Part shown: positions 8,756 through 18,080 of the stretch, piece after piece | Numbering within the stretch: position 1 is the first letter of the stretch | How the letters are laid out: each line of letters starts with the position of its first letter | The notes under the pieces: generated by a model | Databases searched by the model: none | Told to the model about the DNA's origin: nothing | Seen by the model: the letters and a program-made list of their open reading frames with translations, nothing else | Origin: Eubacteriales bacterium | GTDB taxonomy: Bacteria; Bacillota; Clostridia; Lachnospirales; Lachnospiraceae | Direction of reading: 5' to 3' | Length of the DNA stretch: 64,000 nt | Assembly (NCBI GenBank): GCA_030533405.1 | Contig: JAUNJF010000011.1 | Span: 31,674 to 95,673, forward strand | Made by a program: the position numbers and the translations under genes

Positions 8756-9613
8756 TTACGCTTCAAAATCAAAAAGCAGTGCCTGATACGCTTTATTTTC
8801 AAACAATTTTGGATCTACAACCGCAACAGGTTGCCGTTCAAACACGCTCTGTTCTTCCATTACTTCTATTTTTTCTATATAAATACAAAGCAATTTCCCT
8901 GAAAAATTGCCAACGCTTTGATATGTAATCTCATGAAAACCGTATTTCTTTTGTAGATCATAAAATAACGTGGATTCATAATTTAGATATCCATTTTTTT
9001 CATATGCATCCACAATTTTTAATGCTGCTTCTTCTAAGCATTTTGCTATAATTTCTTTACTTATAATTACAACAAATCGACCCGTCAATGGATCTTTTAA
9101 CAAATTGCCTGTATCTACATAAGCTACCGTCTTCTCTATTTTACCGTTATTTTCGACAATACAAGAAACCATATGTTTTCTATTACATTTACTTTTTTTT
9201 ATATATAAAAGCAAAAACAAACAGCTTACAGTACTCCCAATAAATAAAACCAGCCAGCCACAGATAGAGAGAACGGTCTGATTAGTTATCATTTTTGCAT
9301 AATTCATAATACTACCTATTAGAAACATAATTGTGGTGGAACAGAACCAACAATACACGCACTTTTCAACTCCGTACGCAATAATTGTGACTCCAAATGT
9401 AGTTCCCAATAGACACAACACGCCAGACAATCCAGTTAATACACTCGGACTCCCCAACAAGAAAAGAAAAAGAATGGATTCCAACATTGCTGCCAAACAT
9501 ATCCGTAACACGTTTGCCTTGATACTACAAAAATAAGATGTAATAATGAAAACAACAATGCCACTCAAGAAATTCACCAAAAAAAGAACATCCCAGTAAA
9601 ACGTAATCCGCAT
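8756..9613 (-). CDS. spoIIGA: Sigma-E processing membrane aspartic protease
   Basis: A 285-aa membrane protein that converts pro-sigma-E to sigma-E in the mother cell. Five hydrophobic segments span roughly residues 5-155, followed by a cytoplasmic protease domain in which the AYVDTGNLLKDP segment carries the catalytic Asp of this aspartic-protease family. SpoIIGA is normally activated by the forespore signal SpoIIR, which is not in the window. It is the first gene of spoIIGA-sigE and is separated from ftsZ by a terminator and its own regulated promoter. Confidence 0.94.
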   Translation of the reverse strand: MRITFYWDVLFLVNFLSGIVVFIITSYFCSIKANVLRICLAAMLESILFLFLLGSPSVLTGLSGVLCLLGTTFGVTIIAYGVEKCVYCWFCSTTIMFLIGSIMNYAKMITNQTVLSICGWLVLFIGSTVSCLFLLLYIKKSKCNRKHMVSCIVENNGKIEKTVAYVDTGNLLKDPLTGRFVVIISKEIIAKCLEEAALKIVDAYEKNGYLNYESTLFYDLQKKYGFHEITYQSVGNFSGKLLCIYIEKIEVMEEQSVFERQPVAVVDPKLFENKAYQALLFDFEA

Positions 9614-9671
9614 ATCATCATCTCCTTTGGTTTCTTTTGTTGACCTTCACTCTCTTTTTGTTTTCTCCCTC

Positions 9672-9705
9672 ATTATAGAAGAAACGTCATACAAAAAATG
9701 TCGAA
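9672..9705 (-). promoter_or_regulatory. Spo0A-type promoter of spoIIGA-sigE
   Basis: The minus strand carries TTCGACA (9699-9705), a perfect inverse of the 0A box TGTCGAA, then 21 bp, then TATAAT (9672-9677). A long gap between a Spo0A box in the -35 area and a good -10 is the known design of the Bacillus subtilis spoIIG promoter, where Spo0A~P rescues sigma-A binding. The site lies about 60 bp upstream of the spoIIGA ATG. Confidence 0.75.
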
Positions 9706-9757
9706 TCAATACACACTTTTTCGCAGAACAAAGCGTGCGTAGCACTTTTTTTACATC

Positions 9758-9793
9758 AAAAAAAGACCATCGTCAAACTGTACGATGGTCTTT
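9758..9793 (-). terminator. Intrinsic terminator after ftsZ
   Basis: Minus-strand AAGACCATCG, a 10-nt loop, CGATGGTCTT and a run of T. It separates constitutive ftsZ from the sporulation operon downstream. Confidence 0.92.
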
Positions 9794-9805
9794 CTCTCAT
9801 TCATT

Positions 9806-11191
9806 CTATCTTCTCTTTAAAAATTCTGGAATCTTAATACTTCCATCCGCTTCCTGTTTTGGAGCCTGTGGTCTAGCTGTTGTCACTGGTGCAACAGTCT
9901 GATTTGTGTTTGCTGCACTTCCCTGTGCACCACTTAAAAATGATGGCTTTGTAGCAGTCTTTGGCTGTGGTGTTGACATTGGTTGTCCACCATAACTTGG
10001 CACACCCTGTGTTGCACTATATGCCTGCTGTGTTGGCTGCTGCACTGGTCTACTAGTCATAGGCTGAACACCTGGTTGAACCTGTGGCTGCTGCATCTGT
10101 GGCTGTTGAACCTGTGTAGGTTGCTGAGCAACTGGCTGTACCTGTGGCTGAACCTCTGGCTGTGGAGCAACTGGTGTTGCTGGTTTCTGATAACTTGCAA
10201 ATCCTGTTGTCTGTCCAAAGCTGCCATATGTATTCTTCTTTAATGCTGCTTCAATACCAGTAGCAATGATTGTAATGCTTACTTCATCACCTAATGTTTC
10301 ATTATCAACAGTACCGAAGATAATATTCACATCCTCGCCTGCTGCTTCTGTCAAATAATTAACTGCATCGTATGCTTCAATCATACCAATATTACCAGCA
10401 AAATTGATAATGATATCTGTTGCACCTGATACAGTTGTCTCCAAAAGTGGTGATTCCATTGCCTGCTTAATTGCTTCAACGGCCTTGTCCTCTCCGCTTC
10501 CTCGACCAATACCGATATGTGCAATACCCTTATCTCTCATAACTGACTGAATATCTGCAAAGTCCAAATTGATAATACCAGGGCTCTGAATCAAATCTGT
10601 TACACCCTGTACACCCTGCTGTAATACTTCATCAGCCTTCTTTAATGCATCTGGAATCGTAGTTCTCTTATCACAAATCTGTAATAACTTATCATTTGGA
10701 ACCACAATCAATGTATCAACATTCTCTTTCAAACGATCAATTCCAGCCATTGCATTGTTCATACGTGGCTTACCTTCGAATGAAAATGGCTTTGTTACGA
10801 CACCAACAGTAAGAATTCCAAGACTTCTTGAAATCTCTGCAACAACAGGAGCAGCACCTGTTCCTGTTCCACCACCCATACCGCATGTTACAAATACCAT
10901 ATCTGCATCTTTTACAAGCTCTGTAATCTCTTCTCTGTTCTCTTCAATTGCGCCTGCACCTACCTCAGGCTTTGCACCAGCACCTAATCCCTTTGTTAAC
11001 TTCTCACCAATCTGAATCTTTGTTGGTGCCTTTGAAGTAGCCAACACCTGTTTATCTGTATTAATTGCAACGAGATCTACACCATTAATGTTCTCGTCAA
11101 CCATTCTATTTACTGCATTATTACCTGCACCACCTACACCGATAACTAAAATCTTTGCAGGTCCCTTTTCTTCACCTAATATTTCAATCAA
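9806..11191 (-). CDS. ftsZ: Cell division GTPase FtsZ
   Basis: A 461-aa tubulin homologue that polymerises into the division ring. The N-terminal GTPase domain contains [15 protein letters not shown] and the tubulin signature [10 protein letters not shown]; the T7-loop region is [11 protein letters not shown]. After residue about 315 comes a disordered Q/P/V-rich linker (repeated VQPQ, QQPTQ), then the conserved C-terminal tail [10 protein letters not shown] that binds FtsA/SepF-type partners. The start is TTG at 11191, supported by AGGAGG eight bases upstream and by the expected N-terminus. No ftsA is seen. It has its own promoter downstream of divIB. Confidence 0.97.
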   Translation of the reverse strand: MIEILGEEKGPAKILVIGVGGAGNNAVNRMVDENINGVDLVAINTDKQVLATSKAPTKIQIGEKLTKGLGAGAKPEVGAGAIEENREEITELVKDADMVFVTCGMGGGTGTGAAPVVAEISRSLGILTVGVVTKPFSFEGKPRMNNAMAGIDRLKENVDTLIVVPNDKLLQICDKRTTIPDALKKADEVLQQGVQGVTDLIQSPGIINLDFADIQSVMRDKGIAHIGIGRGSGEDKAVEAIKQAMESPLLETTVSGATDIIINFAGNIGMIEAYDAVNYLTEAAGEDVNIIFGTVDNETLGDEVSITIIATGIEAALKKNTYGSFGQTTGFASYQKPATPVAPQPEVQPQVQPVAQQPTQVQQPQMQQPQVQPGVQPMTSRPVQQPTQQAYSATQGVPSYGGQPMSTPQPKTATKPSFLSGAQGSAANTNQTVAPVTTARPQAPKQEADGSIKIPEFLKRR

Positions 11192-11300
11192 GGTTATATC
11201 CTCCTATTCATTATTCTCTTCATATAGTAACCAATATAAATCCACCAAATATATGTATATGTGATTCACTTTGTTTCCTTCTCAATAAACATACATATAC

Positions 11301-11329
11301 ATAATACTTGTTTTTATCAAAATAATCAA
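11301..11329 (-). promoter_or_regulatory. ftsZ promoter
   Basis: Minus strand TTGATT (11324-11329), 17-bp spacer, TATTAT (11301-11306). The -35 overlaps the divIB stop codon. The leader to the TTG start is about 100 nt. Confidence 0.65.
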
Positions 11330-12129
11330 CCCTTAATTAACATAATATTGTGTTTTTTCATTAATTCTTCATTATTTTTCTTTCCGCTCTCTTTCTTGAA
11401 AGAAGCTTTTTTACTCGCAGGATCAAAATCTCTCAAATTCAAGGTTCCTTTTTGTCCTTTTAAGCCATCCAACATCTGATTCAAATCAACCAACTGTTCC
11501 TCTAACTTACTTCCGTCCCCTAATTCCACCTTAATATTTTCATACCCTAACACAATATCTCCATCCGATGTAAATTTGATTGAATCAATACTCAACTTAT
11601 ACTTTTCAATCAATTGCGTTAACTTTAATATCAAACGGAACCGTTTTTCATCATCAATCGGTAATTTTTCATATAATTCCATACTTGTAAAGCTCATACC
11701 AGTAATACATGGTGTATCAGATAGCTTTGTCAATGAAATCTCCAGCACATAACCATCCTGATCAAAATATACATAACGATCCATATATTCGATACACCCC
11801 GCCATCGCTTTCTCATATACTGTGACATTAATCTTATTTGCCCCAAGAATTTCCACATCTAGCTTTGCAATAAACGGAATATCCTTTATTGGTCGCATTT
11901 TGTTCTTAAGCATCAATAAGACCGTGTTGTCTACATATCCTTTTTCAAGAACAAAATCCTTAATCTGATCCTTTGTATAATGTTTATTTCCCGTCACTTC
12001 AATCTCTTGGATATGAAAACATGTAAGCAACACAATGCATCCAACTACAAGCACAAAAAATAAAACACCAACTACCAATCCATGATTCTTTTTCTTAAAT
12101 TTAATAACATTATCCTGCCGTTCGCTCAT
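11326..12129 (-). CDS. divIB: Division protein DivIB/FtsQ
   Basis: A 267-aa bitopic membrane protein of the divisome, working with FtsL and DivIC to recruit and regulate FtsW/PBP2B. A short basic cytoplasmic tail (NVIKFKKKNHG) precedes one membrane helix (about residues 14-36). A POTRA-type domain follows (IQEIEVTGNKHYTKDQIKDF), then the beta domain and a lysine-rich end. It begins 8 nt after murA and ends at the ftsZ promoter, so it is the last gene of the murD-ftsW-murA-divIB unit. Confidence 0.88.
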   Translation of the reverse strand: MSERQDNVIKFKKKNHGLVVGVLFFVLVVGCIVLLTCFHIQEIEVTGNKHYTKDQIKDFVLEKGYVDNTVLLMLKNKMRPIKDIPFIAKLDVEILGANKINVTVYEKAMAGCIEYMDRYVYFDQDGYVLEISLTKLSDTPCITGMSFTSMELYEKLPIDDEKRFRLILKLTQLIEKYKLSIDSIKFTSDGDIVLGYENIKVELGDGSKLEEQLVDLNQMLDGLKGQKGTLNLRDFDPASKKASFKKESGKKNNEELMKKHNIMLIKG

Positions 12130-12137
12130 AAAACACC

Positions 12138-13403
12138 TTATACATAGGATATATCAGCGCCAACCTTTCGTAAATCGCCGACTATATCCTCATATCCTCT
12201 CTCTATATGAGATATATCCGTTATCGTCGTATATCCCTTACTCATTAATCCAGCCACAACCAACGCAGCTCCCTGCCGCAAATCGGTAGCTCGAACCGTA
12301 TGACCTGTAAGTGAATTTCCACCTTCAATCTTAGCCTCTCGACCATTCACTCGAATGCTTGCACCTAATTGATTTAAATCCTGTGCAATCCCCAATCTTT
12401 TTTCAAAAACATGTTCCATCAGACTACTGTCTTTTTCAGACTTTGTCAATACCGTCATCAACACAGGTTGCAAATCTGTTGGAAAAGCAGGAAAACCACC
12501 TGTTTCAAAATTGCCATTTCCCACAACACCATCGGATTCTATGCACAACATTTGTTCCATTCGTACAATATTTGCGCCCAACTGATTTGCGACCTGTAAG
12601 ATTGTTTTCAGGCTTTCTATATCATCAATTTGTTTCAAATAAATACGGCTCGAAATACAGGTTGCCATCAAAATATACGTGCCTGCAACAATCCGATCAT
12701 ATACATTTTGATAATCATGACACGACACACTACTACTCCCTTTAATCGTTAAAACATCTGTTCCAACGCCTTCGATGATAACACCCATGTGTTTTAAATG
12801 CTTACACAATTCCACCACTTCGGGTTCCCTTGCTACGCCACGTAAGACAGTTCTCCCCTTTGCTCCAACTGCAGCCATAATCAAATTCTGCGTTGCACCC
12901 ACGCTCGGAAAATGAAGGGTGTAATCTGTCCCCTGTAAATAATATGTCTCACAGCACAAAATATCATGATGCAATTTTACGTCCACATTCATTCTCATAA
13001 AGCCTTCCAGATGAATGTCAATCGGTCGCAATCCAATTGCACACCCACCAGGCATACCAATTTGTGCACGTTGCCATTTTGCCAACATCGGTCCCAACAA
13101 CAACACCGATGAACGCAACTTACCTGTCAACTCCGCTGGCAACATTGCATACGTCGCCTGACGTGTATCAATCTCTAATGTATGATTCTTATAATATGTT
13201 TTGACATGAAGACATTTCAACAACTGACACATCACATGCACATCTTCAATATCCGGGCAATTCGTAATCACCATGCTACCACTTGCAAGCAATGATGATG
13301 CCATAATCGGCAATACAGTATTCTTAGAACCCTGTATCTCTATTGTGCCCTTTAACTTTGATGTCTCCTTCACACTAATTGCCTTCAAACATCCCACACC
13401 CAT
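12138..13403 (-). CDS. murA: UDP-N-acetylglucosamine 1-carboxyvinyltransferase
   Basis: A 421-aa cytosolic enzyme that transfers enolpyruvate from phosphoenolpyruvate to UDP-GlcNAc, the first committed peptidoglycan step. The active-site lysine lies in IEIQGSKNTVLP, the fosfomycin-target cysteine in GMPGGCAIGLRPID, and the sugar-binding area in FPTDLQPVLM. The ATG at 13403 has only a weak upstream GGTAAGAA; a TTG a few codons later (start of LKAISVKE) is an alternative. Its place between ftsW and divIB, where Bacillus has murG and murB, is unusual. Confidence 0.92.
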   Translation of the reverse strand: MGVGCLKAISVKETSKLKGTIEIQGSKNTVLPIMASSLLASGSMVITNCPDIEDVHVMCQLLKCLHVKTYYKNHTLEIDTRQATYAMLPAELTGKLRSSVLLLGPMLAKWQRAQIGMPGGCAIGLRPIDIHLEGFMRMNVDVKLHHDILCCETYYLQGTDYTLHFPSVGATQNLIMAAVGAKGRTVLRGVAREPEVVELCKHLKHMGVIIEGVGTDVLTIKGSSSVSCHDYQNVYDRIVAGTYILMATCISSRIYLKQIDDIESLKTILQVANQLGANIVRMEQMLCIESDGVVGNGNFETGGFPAFPTDLQPVLMTVLTKSEKDSSLMEHVFEKRLGIAQDLNQLGASIRVNGREAKIEGGNSLTGHTVRATDLRQGAALVVAGLMSKGYTTITDISHIERGYEDIVGDLRKVGADISYV

Positions 13404-13451
13404 TTCTTACCATATATATTAATATATGTTTTGAAATGAAAGATGTGCTAT

Positions 13452-14609
13452 CTAGTATTCTTTTGCCATTCGGATCTGTCCAGCAACTGAAAGAACCAAA
13501 CCCATCTCTGCCAAAAGGAAAAAGATGGCAGTTCCTCCATAACTAATAAATGGAAGTGGAACACCTGTTGGCGGCATCGAATTCGTTACTACCGCAATAT
13601 TCAACATCGACTGTATTGCAATATGTGTAATGACGCCAATCACAATCAATGCACCATATAAATCCGGTGCACTCATAGCGATTACCATACAACGCCATAT
13701 CAAAAGAGCAAAAATCGCAATCACACAGGCTGCCCCAAATAATCCCAGTTCCTCACAAATAATTGAAAAAATGTAGTCATTATGAGATTCCGGAAGAAAA
13801 TCTAACTTTTGAATACTTTGTCCTAATCCTTTTCCAAAGATTCCACCAGATCCTACCGCATATAACGCCTGCAAGGTCTGATAACCATTGGTACTCACAT
13901 AATCCTCTGGATGCAACCACACTTTAATTCGATCTAATCGATAAGAAGCAATCATCAGGAAAAATGCCAAAATTGCAGCGACACCCAATCCCATAACTAA
14001 AAACTGTTTAATTTTCGGACTTGTAACAAATACAATCATCATTACAATTGCCGCACAAATAATACCAGTACTTAAATTCTCCGTCGCAATTAATGCCACA
14101 GCCAAAATCGGCGCCCAGATTACTTTAATCATCACTTTGATATTACCAATTCTTGCCGCATGTATCGTCGACATATGCGCCGTAAATAAAATAATTGCAA
14201 TCTTTGCAACCTCTGAAGGCTGAAATGTTATGCCTCCAATTTGCAGCCATCTGGTTGCACCATGCGAAGAAGCACCTGCAACCAATACCAAGCCCAAAAG
14301 ACCAACAGTCACAATCATCGCGAGTGCTGAAAACTTCTTCCAGACATGATAGTCTATTTTGGATATTCCTAACATTGCAACAATTCCTGCCAAGGCAAAA
14401 ACACCCTGTCGTTTTAAATAGTAAGCCGCATCGCCCATCTTTAATTCTGCTGTATATGAACTGGTACTATATACCATAACGAGACCAAACGCCACAAGAA
14501 ATAAAACGATAAACAATAACGTAAAATCAAAATATCCATTTACAAATAATGCTCCGAGCCCGCTTTTTCTTTTCCGACGACCAGATCGCTTAGCTCTTCT
14601 TCTTGCCAT
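13452..14609 (-). CDS. ftsW: SEDS peptidoglycan glycosyltransferase FtsW/SpoVE
   Basis: A 385-aa polytopic SEDS protein that polymerises lipid II together with a class B penicillin-binding protein. A basic cytoplasmic start (RRRAKRSGRRKRKS) is followed by about ten hydrophobic helices. Conserved elements are GGITFQPSEVAKI, LQALYAVGSGGIFGKGLG, the catalytic Asp in LPESHNDYIF and PPTGVPLPFISYGG. Position in the division cluster next to spoVD makes either vegetative FtsW or sporulation SpoVE possible; no second SEDS gene is in the window. Only 3 nt separate it from murD. Confidence 0.93.
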   Translation of the reverse strand: MARRRAKRSGRRKRKSGLGALFVNGYFDFTLLFIVLFLVAFGLVMVYSTSSYTAELKMGDAAYYLKRQGVFALAGIVAMLGISKIDYHVWKKFSALAMIVTVGLLGLVLVAGASSHGATRWLQIGGITFQPSEVAKIAIILFTAHMSTIHAARIGNIKVMIKVIWAPILAVALIATENLSTGIICAAIVMMIVFVTSPKIKQFLVMGLGVAAILAFFLMIASYRLDRIKVWLHPEDYVSTNGYQTLQALYAVGSGGIFGKGLGQSIQKLDFLPESHNDYIFSIICEELGLFGAACVIAIFALLIWRCMVIAMSAPDLYGALIVIGVITHIAIQSMLNIAVVTNSMPPTGVPLPFISYGGTAIFFLLAEMGLVLSVAGQIRMAKEY

Positions 14610-14612
14610 ATA

Positions 14613-15977
14613 CTACGCTCCTAACTCATTTACATACTCTTTAAACATATCTCCACGCTGTTCGTAATTATCAAACATGCCCCAGCTTGCACATGCTGGC
14701 GATAATAAAACAGCGTCTCCTGGCTGTGCAAATTCTGCACACATTGTGACAGCCTCTTTTAAGTCATTTGCAAACACAACATCATAAAAATCATATTTAC
14801 TTGCTGTATCAGCTATCTGTTTTGCTGTCTGCCCCAACAATACGAGTTTTTTCACTTTTCCATCAAACGCCTGTATCCACTCATCAAACGGAACACCCTT
14901 GTCATATCCGCCACCAATCAATACCGTTTTGCGGTTCATCGCCTGAATTCCCTTTATTGCAGCATCTGGATTCGTTCCCTTGGAATCGTTATAATATGTA
15001 ACACCATTTACTTCTTTTACAAACTCAATACGGTGTGCAACACCCTTAAATGTTTTCAGGGTTTCTCTGATGGTATCTAACGGAATTCCCATATAGTACG
15101 CAACACCAACTCCCGCCATATAATTTTCCAAATTATGACCACCTAATAAAATCAATTCTTCCTTTGAAATTACAGATATCTCTTCTCCATGTTCACGAAT
15201 CACAATACAGTCATCCTTCATGCAGATACCTTCTTCTAAATCATGCAAACGACTAAAATATACTACTTTAGCCTGCACACGTTTGTCATTCGCCATCTCT
15301 TTTGTAATGGCATCATCATAATTTAATATCAAATAGTCATCCGCCGTCTGATTCTTACACACATCCAATTTAACGGACGCATAGTTTTCCATTGTATAGT
15401 GACGATTCAAATGATCAGGCGTTACATTTAACACCGCACTGACATGTGGATGAAAATCAACAATCGTCTCCAATTGGAAAGATGAAACCTCTGCGACTGT
15501 ATAAGACTCTTCTTTCATCTGAAGTGCTACTTCTGTGTAAGGAATTCCAATATTACCCACTGTAAAATTGCTTTCTGTATAATTAGCAAAAATCTCTCCT
15601 ACCAACGATGTTGTAGTTGTTTTTCCATTCGTTCCAGTTATCGCAGCTAGATGACCCGCACCTGCCTGATAAGCAAGTTCTATTTCACTCCAAATTGGAA
15701 TGCCAGCCTCTCTTACCTGATTTGCAAGCGCACAATCTACTGGAATTCCCGGACTAATCACCATCATATCTATTTGTTCCAAAACAGACTGTTCCAAATG
15801 AGCCAAGGCCAATTTTACCGACTGTTTGTCATCAAATTGAGCCAAAAAGCCTGCCTGATCTAAATCTTTATTATCATCATAAAATAAAACAGTTGCACCT
15901 TTTGACAACAACAATTTTCCTGCATTGATACCACTTTTACCTGTTCCTGCAATTAATACATTCTTTTGAAAATCCAT
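14613..15977 (-). CDS. murD: UDP-N-acetylmuramoyl-L-alanine--D-glutamate ligase
   Basis: A 454-aa Mur ligase adding D-glutamate to UDP-MurNAc-L-alanine. It shows the N-terminal Rossmann-like VLIAGTGKSGINAGKLL, the ATP-binding loop AITGTNGKTTTTSLVGE, the NVTPDHLNRH centre and a C-terminal domain with NDSKGTNPDA and ACASWGMFDNYEQRG. GGAGG five bases upstream fixes the ATG at 15977; an in-frame ATG at 15989 overlaps that site. It has its own promoter after spoVD and starts the murD-ftsW-murA-divIB unit. Confidence 0.95.
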   Translation of the reverse strand: MDFQKNVLIAGTGKSGINAGKLLLSKGATVLFYDDNKDLDQAGFLAQFDDKQSVKLALAHLEQSVLEQIDMMVISPGIPVDCALANQVREAGIPIWSEIELAYQAGAGHLAAITGTNGKTTTTSLVGEIFANYTESNFTVGNIGIPYTEVALQMKEESYTVAEVSSFQLETIVDFHPHVSAVLNVTPDHLNRHYTMENYASVKLDVCKNQTADDYLILNYDDAITKEMANDKRVQAKVVYFSRLHDLEEGICMKDDCIVIREHGEEISVISKEELILLGGHNLENYMAGVGVAYYMGIPLDTIRETLKTFKGVAHRIEFVKEVNGVTYYNDSKGTNPDAAIKGIQAMNRKTVLIGGGYDKGVPFDEWIQAFDGKVKKLVLLGQTAKQIADTASKYDFYDVVFANDLKEAVTMCAEFAQPGDAVLLSPACASWGMFDNYEQRGDMFKEYVNELGA

Positions 15978-16051
15978 ATTATCCTCCATTAAGAGTTCTT
16001 TTCTGTATCCAACACAAAATCTTGTGCCTATAAATACACATACTCTATTTT

Positions 16052-16080
16052 AGTATAAGACTTTTTCCTATATTTATCAA
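16052..16080 (-). promoter_or_regulatory. murD promoter
   Basis: Minus strand TTGATA (16075-16080), 17-bp spacer, TATACT (16052-16057), about 75 bp upstream of the murD ATG. It indicates that wall-synthesis genes can be transcribed independently of spoVD. Confidence 0.7.
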
Positions 16081-16088
16081 CCTTATTT

Positions 16089-17903
16089 TCATTCAACTGT
16101 ATCTTCAAAAAATGGAACCATAACCTCCGTTTCTTCCTTCTCGATATACTCTGCCTTCAGTCCCATATACGGTAATACATTCGAAAAAATCTCTGACATA
16201 ACAGGTGCTGCAATCGTTCCACCATAATAGATTCCAACTGGTTCATCAATCAAAATGATTCCCAAAATTTGCGGATGATTCGCAGGTGCAAATCCCAAAA
16301 AAGACGAAATATATCGCCCTGTTCCCCTGGGAAGCTTTTCTGAAGTGGCTGTTTTTCCACCCACACGATATCCCTCAACCTGCCCCTTGCTCCCAGAACC
16401 CTCTGCAACAACAGCCTCTAATAACATCTTCATTGTGTCCGATGTACTTTTTAAAATGGCTTTTTCTTTCTTTTCATACGTAAAACTTTTTACACGTTCT
16501 CCACTTTCATCCGTTTGATATAGTCCAAAATGTGGTGTAACCAAAGTTCCTCCATTCACAATTGCACTCACCGCTCTTAACAATTGTAATGGCGTAATCT
16601 GAAACGACTGACCAAAACTCATGGTTGCCAATTCTACCGCACCAACATCTTCTTGTTTATGCATAATAGAGGAAGCCTCTCCTGGCAAATCCACACCCGT
16701 CTTTTCGAACAATCCAAGCTTTTTATAATTTTTATACATATTGGAAACACCAACTCTGGCTCCCACATCCATAAATACTGGATTACAGGAATTCATAATC
16801 CCCTCCCGAAATGTTTCTGCCCCATGTCCCCCAACCTTATGACAACGTATTCTTCGATCTTCCACAATTCGAAACCCTGGACATGAAAATGTATCCTCCA
16901 CGCGAACGACACCTTCTTCCAATGCAGCTGTCGCCGTTACCGTTTTAAATGTAGAGCCTGGTTCATATGTATCATTGATGCAAAAATTTCTCCACATATT
17001 ATTTAATGCATCCTGTTTTTGTTTATCCGTCATCGCAGCTACTTCTTTTTTTTTCCTCTCAATTGGTGTCACATACAGATCTGCAACATCAACCAGCGTA
17101 TACGGATCATTTAAGTTATATTCAGGCACATTTACCATTGCATAAATTTCACCATTTTGAGGATTCATCAAGATAACAGACACCCTTTTGGCTTGCTTTG
17201 CTTTTAATACCTTTATTGCTGCCTGTTGCGCATATTTTTGCATATTAATATCTAACGTTGTATATAAATTATTTCCTGCAACAGGTTCCCTTCTGCTTTC
17301 AGCCTGATTTTTCAATTCAACACCATGTGCATCTGTAAGTGTTAAAATGCTTCCTGGAATTCCAGCCAGAACATCTTCATACGCAACCTCTAATCCTACA
17401 ATCCCCTGATTATCTGATCCTGTAAATCCAATCACTTTGCTCGCCAAGGTATCATAAGGATAATACCGTTTGTAATCCTCATCAATCATGACGCCAGCCA
17501 AACCAAGTTCTCTTAATTCATCTGCTATTTTTTTCTCCACATTGCTTTTAATTTTCTCACGTATGGTATTTGCCTCTACCTTCTTTCTCACGGATTCTTC
17601 TGGCAAATCCAAAATACGACACAGCGCTTCCACAACTGCATTCTCATCCTTTATTTGAGAATGAATAACCGAAATAGAACAAACCGGTTTATTTCCAGCC
17701 AGTTCTACACCATTACGATCATATACAATTCCTCTTTTCGCTTTCACACTACGCTCTCTCTCATGCAGTGCCTGTGCTTTATTTAAATAAAACTCTGATC
17801 TACATATCATTAGATAACCCAAGCGTATAAACAACAAAAAGAAGGCAAACAGAACGCAAAACAACACCACAAAGATCTTTTTTCTTGTATATGTTTTTAG
17901 CAT
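16089..17903 (-). CDS. spoVD: SpoVD-type class B penicillin-binding protein with a KTA variant motif
   Basis: A 604-aa bitopic transpeptidase, second PBP in the cluster. One N-terminal helix (residues 9-33) precedes the dimerisation domain (RGIVYDRNGVELA) and the transpeptidase domain, with Ser317 in EPGSTFK and SCN in MNSCNP. The third motif reads GGKTATSEK, so Ala replaces the usual glycine of KTG (Lys517-Thr-Ala519). No PASTA repeats are seen. By synteny after pbp2B it corresponds to SpoVD, which builds spore cortex. It is separated from pbp2B by a terminator and carries its own promoter, consistent with separate developmental control. A second vegetative PBP2 is the alternative. Confidence 0.85.
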   Translation of the reverse strand: MLKTYTRKKIFVVLFCVLFAFFLLFIRLGYLMICRSEFYLNKAQALHERERSVKAKRGIVYDRNGVELAGNKPVCSISVIHSQIKDENAVVEALCRILDLPEESVRKKVEANTIREKIKSNVEKKIADELRELGLAGVMIDEDYKRYYPYDTLASKVIGFTGSDNQGIVGLEVAYEDVLAGIPGSILTLTDAHGVELKNQAESRREPVAGNNLYTTLDINMQKYAQQAAIKVLKAKQAKRVSVILMNPQNGEIYAMVNVPEYNLNDPYTLVDVADLYVTPIERKKKEVAAMTDKQKQDALNNMWRNFCINDTYEPGSTFKTVTATAALEEGVVRVEDTFSCPGFRIVEDRRIRCHKVGGHGAETFREGIMNSCNPVFMDVGARVGVSNMYKNYKKLGLFEKTGVDLPGEASSIMHKQEDVGAVELATMSFGQSFQITPLQLLRAVSAIVNGGTLVTPHFGLYQTDESGERVKSFTYEKKEKAILKSTSDTMKMLLEAVVAEGSGSKGQVEGYRVGGKTATSEKLPRGTGRYISSFLGFAPANHPQILGIILIDEPVGIYYGGTIAAPVMSEIFSNVLPYMGLKAEYIEKEETEVMVPFFEDTVE

Positions 17904-17932
17904 AGTGCTCCCCTTTGCATACTTACTTCATT

Positions 17933-17961
17933 CTATTAACGAACAAACTGTTATATGTCAA
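17933..17961 (-). promoter_or_regulatory. spoVD promoter
   Basis: Minus strand TTGACA (17956-17961), 17-bp spacer, TAATAG (17933-17938). The overlapping ACATATAA could be part of a sigma-E promoter, as known for Bacillus spoVD, but no clear sigma-E -10 was found. Confidence 0.5.
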
Positions 17962-17997
17962 AATTAAATTTCAAAACAAAGTAATTTCCTACAAATT

Positions 17998-18036
17998 AAA
18001 AAGAAGCTCTCACACAAAACCTTGTGCAAGAGCTTC
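17998..18036 (-). terminator. Intrinsic terminator after the pbp2B gene
   Basis: Minus-strand GAAGCTCTTGCACAA pairs with TTTTGTGTGAGAGCTTC (one offset) followed by TTTTT. It closes the mraZ-rsmH-ftsL-pbp unit. Confidence 0.88.
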
Positions 18037-18080
18037 CATGTAAATAGATACATTACCACCGGTAGTTCTATCAACATATC

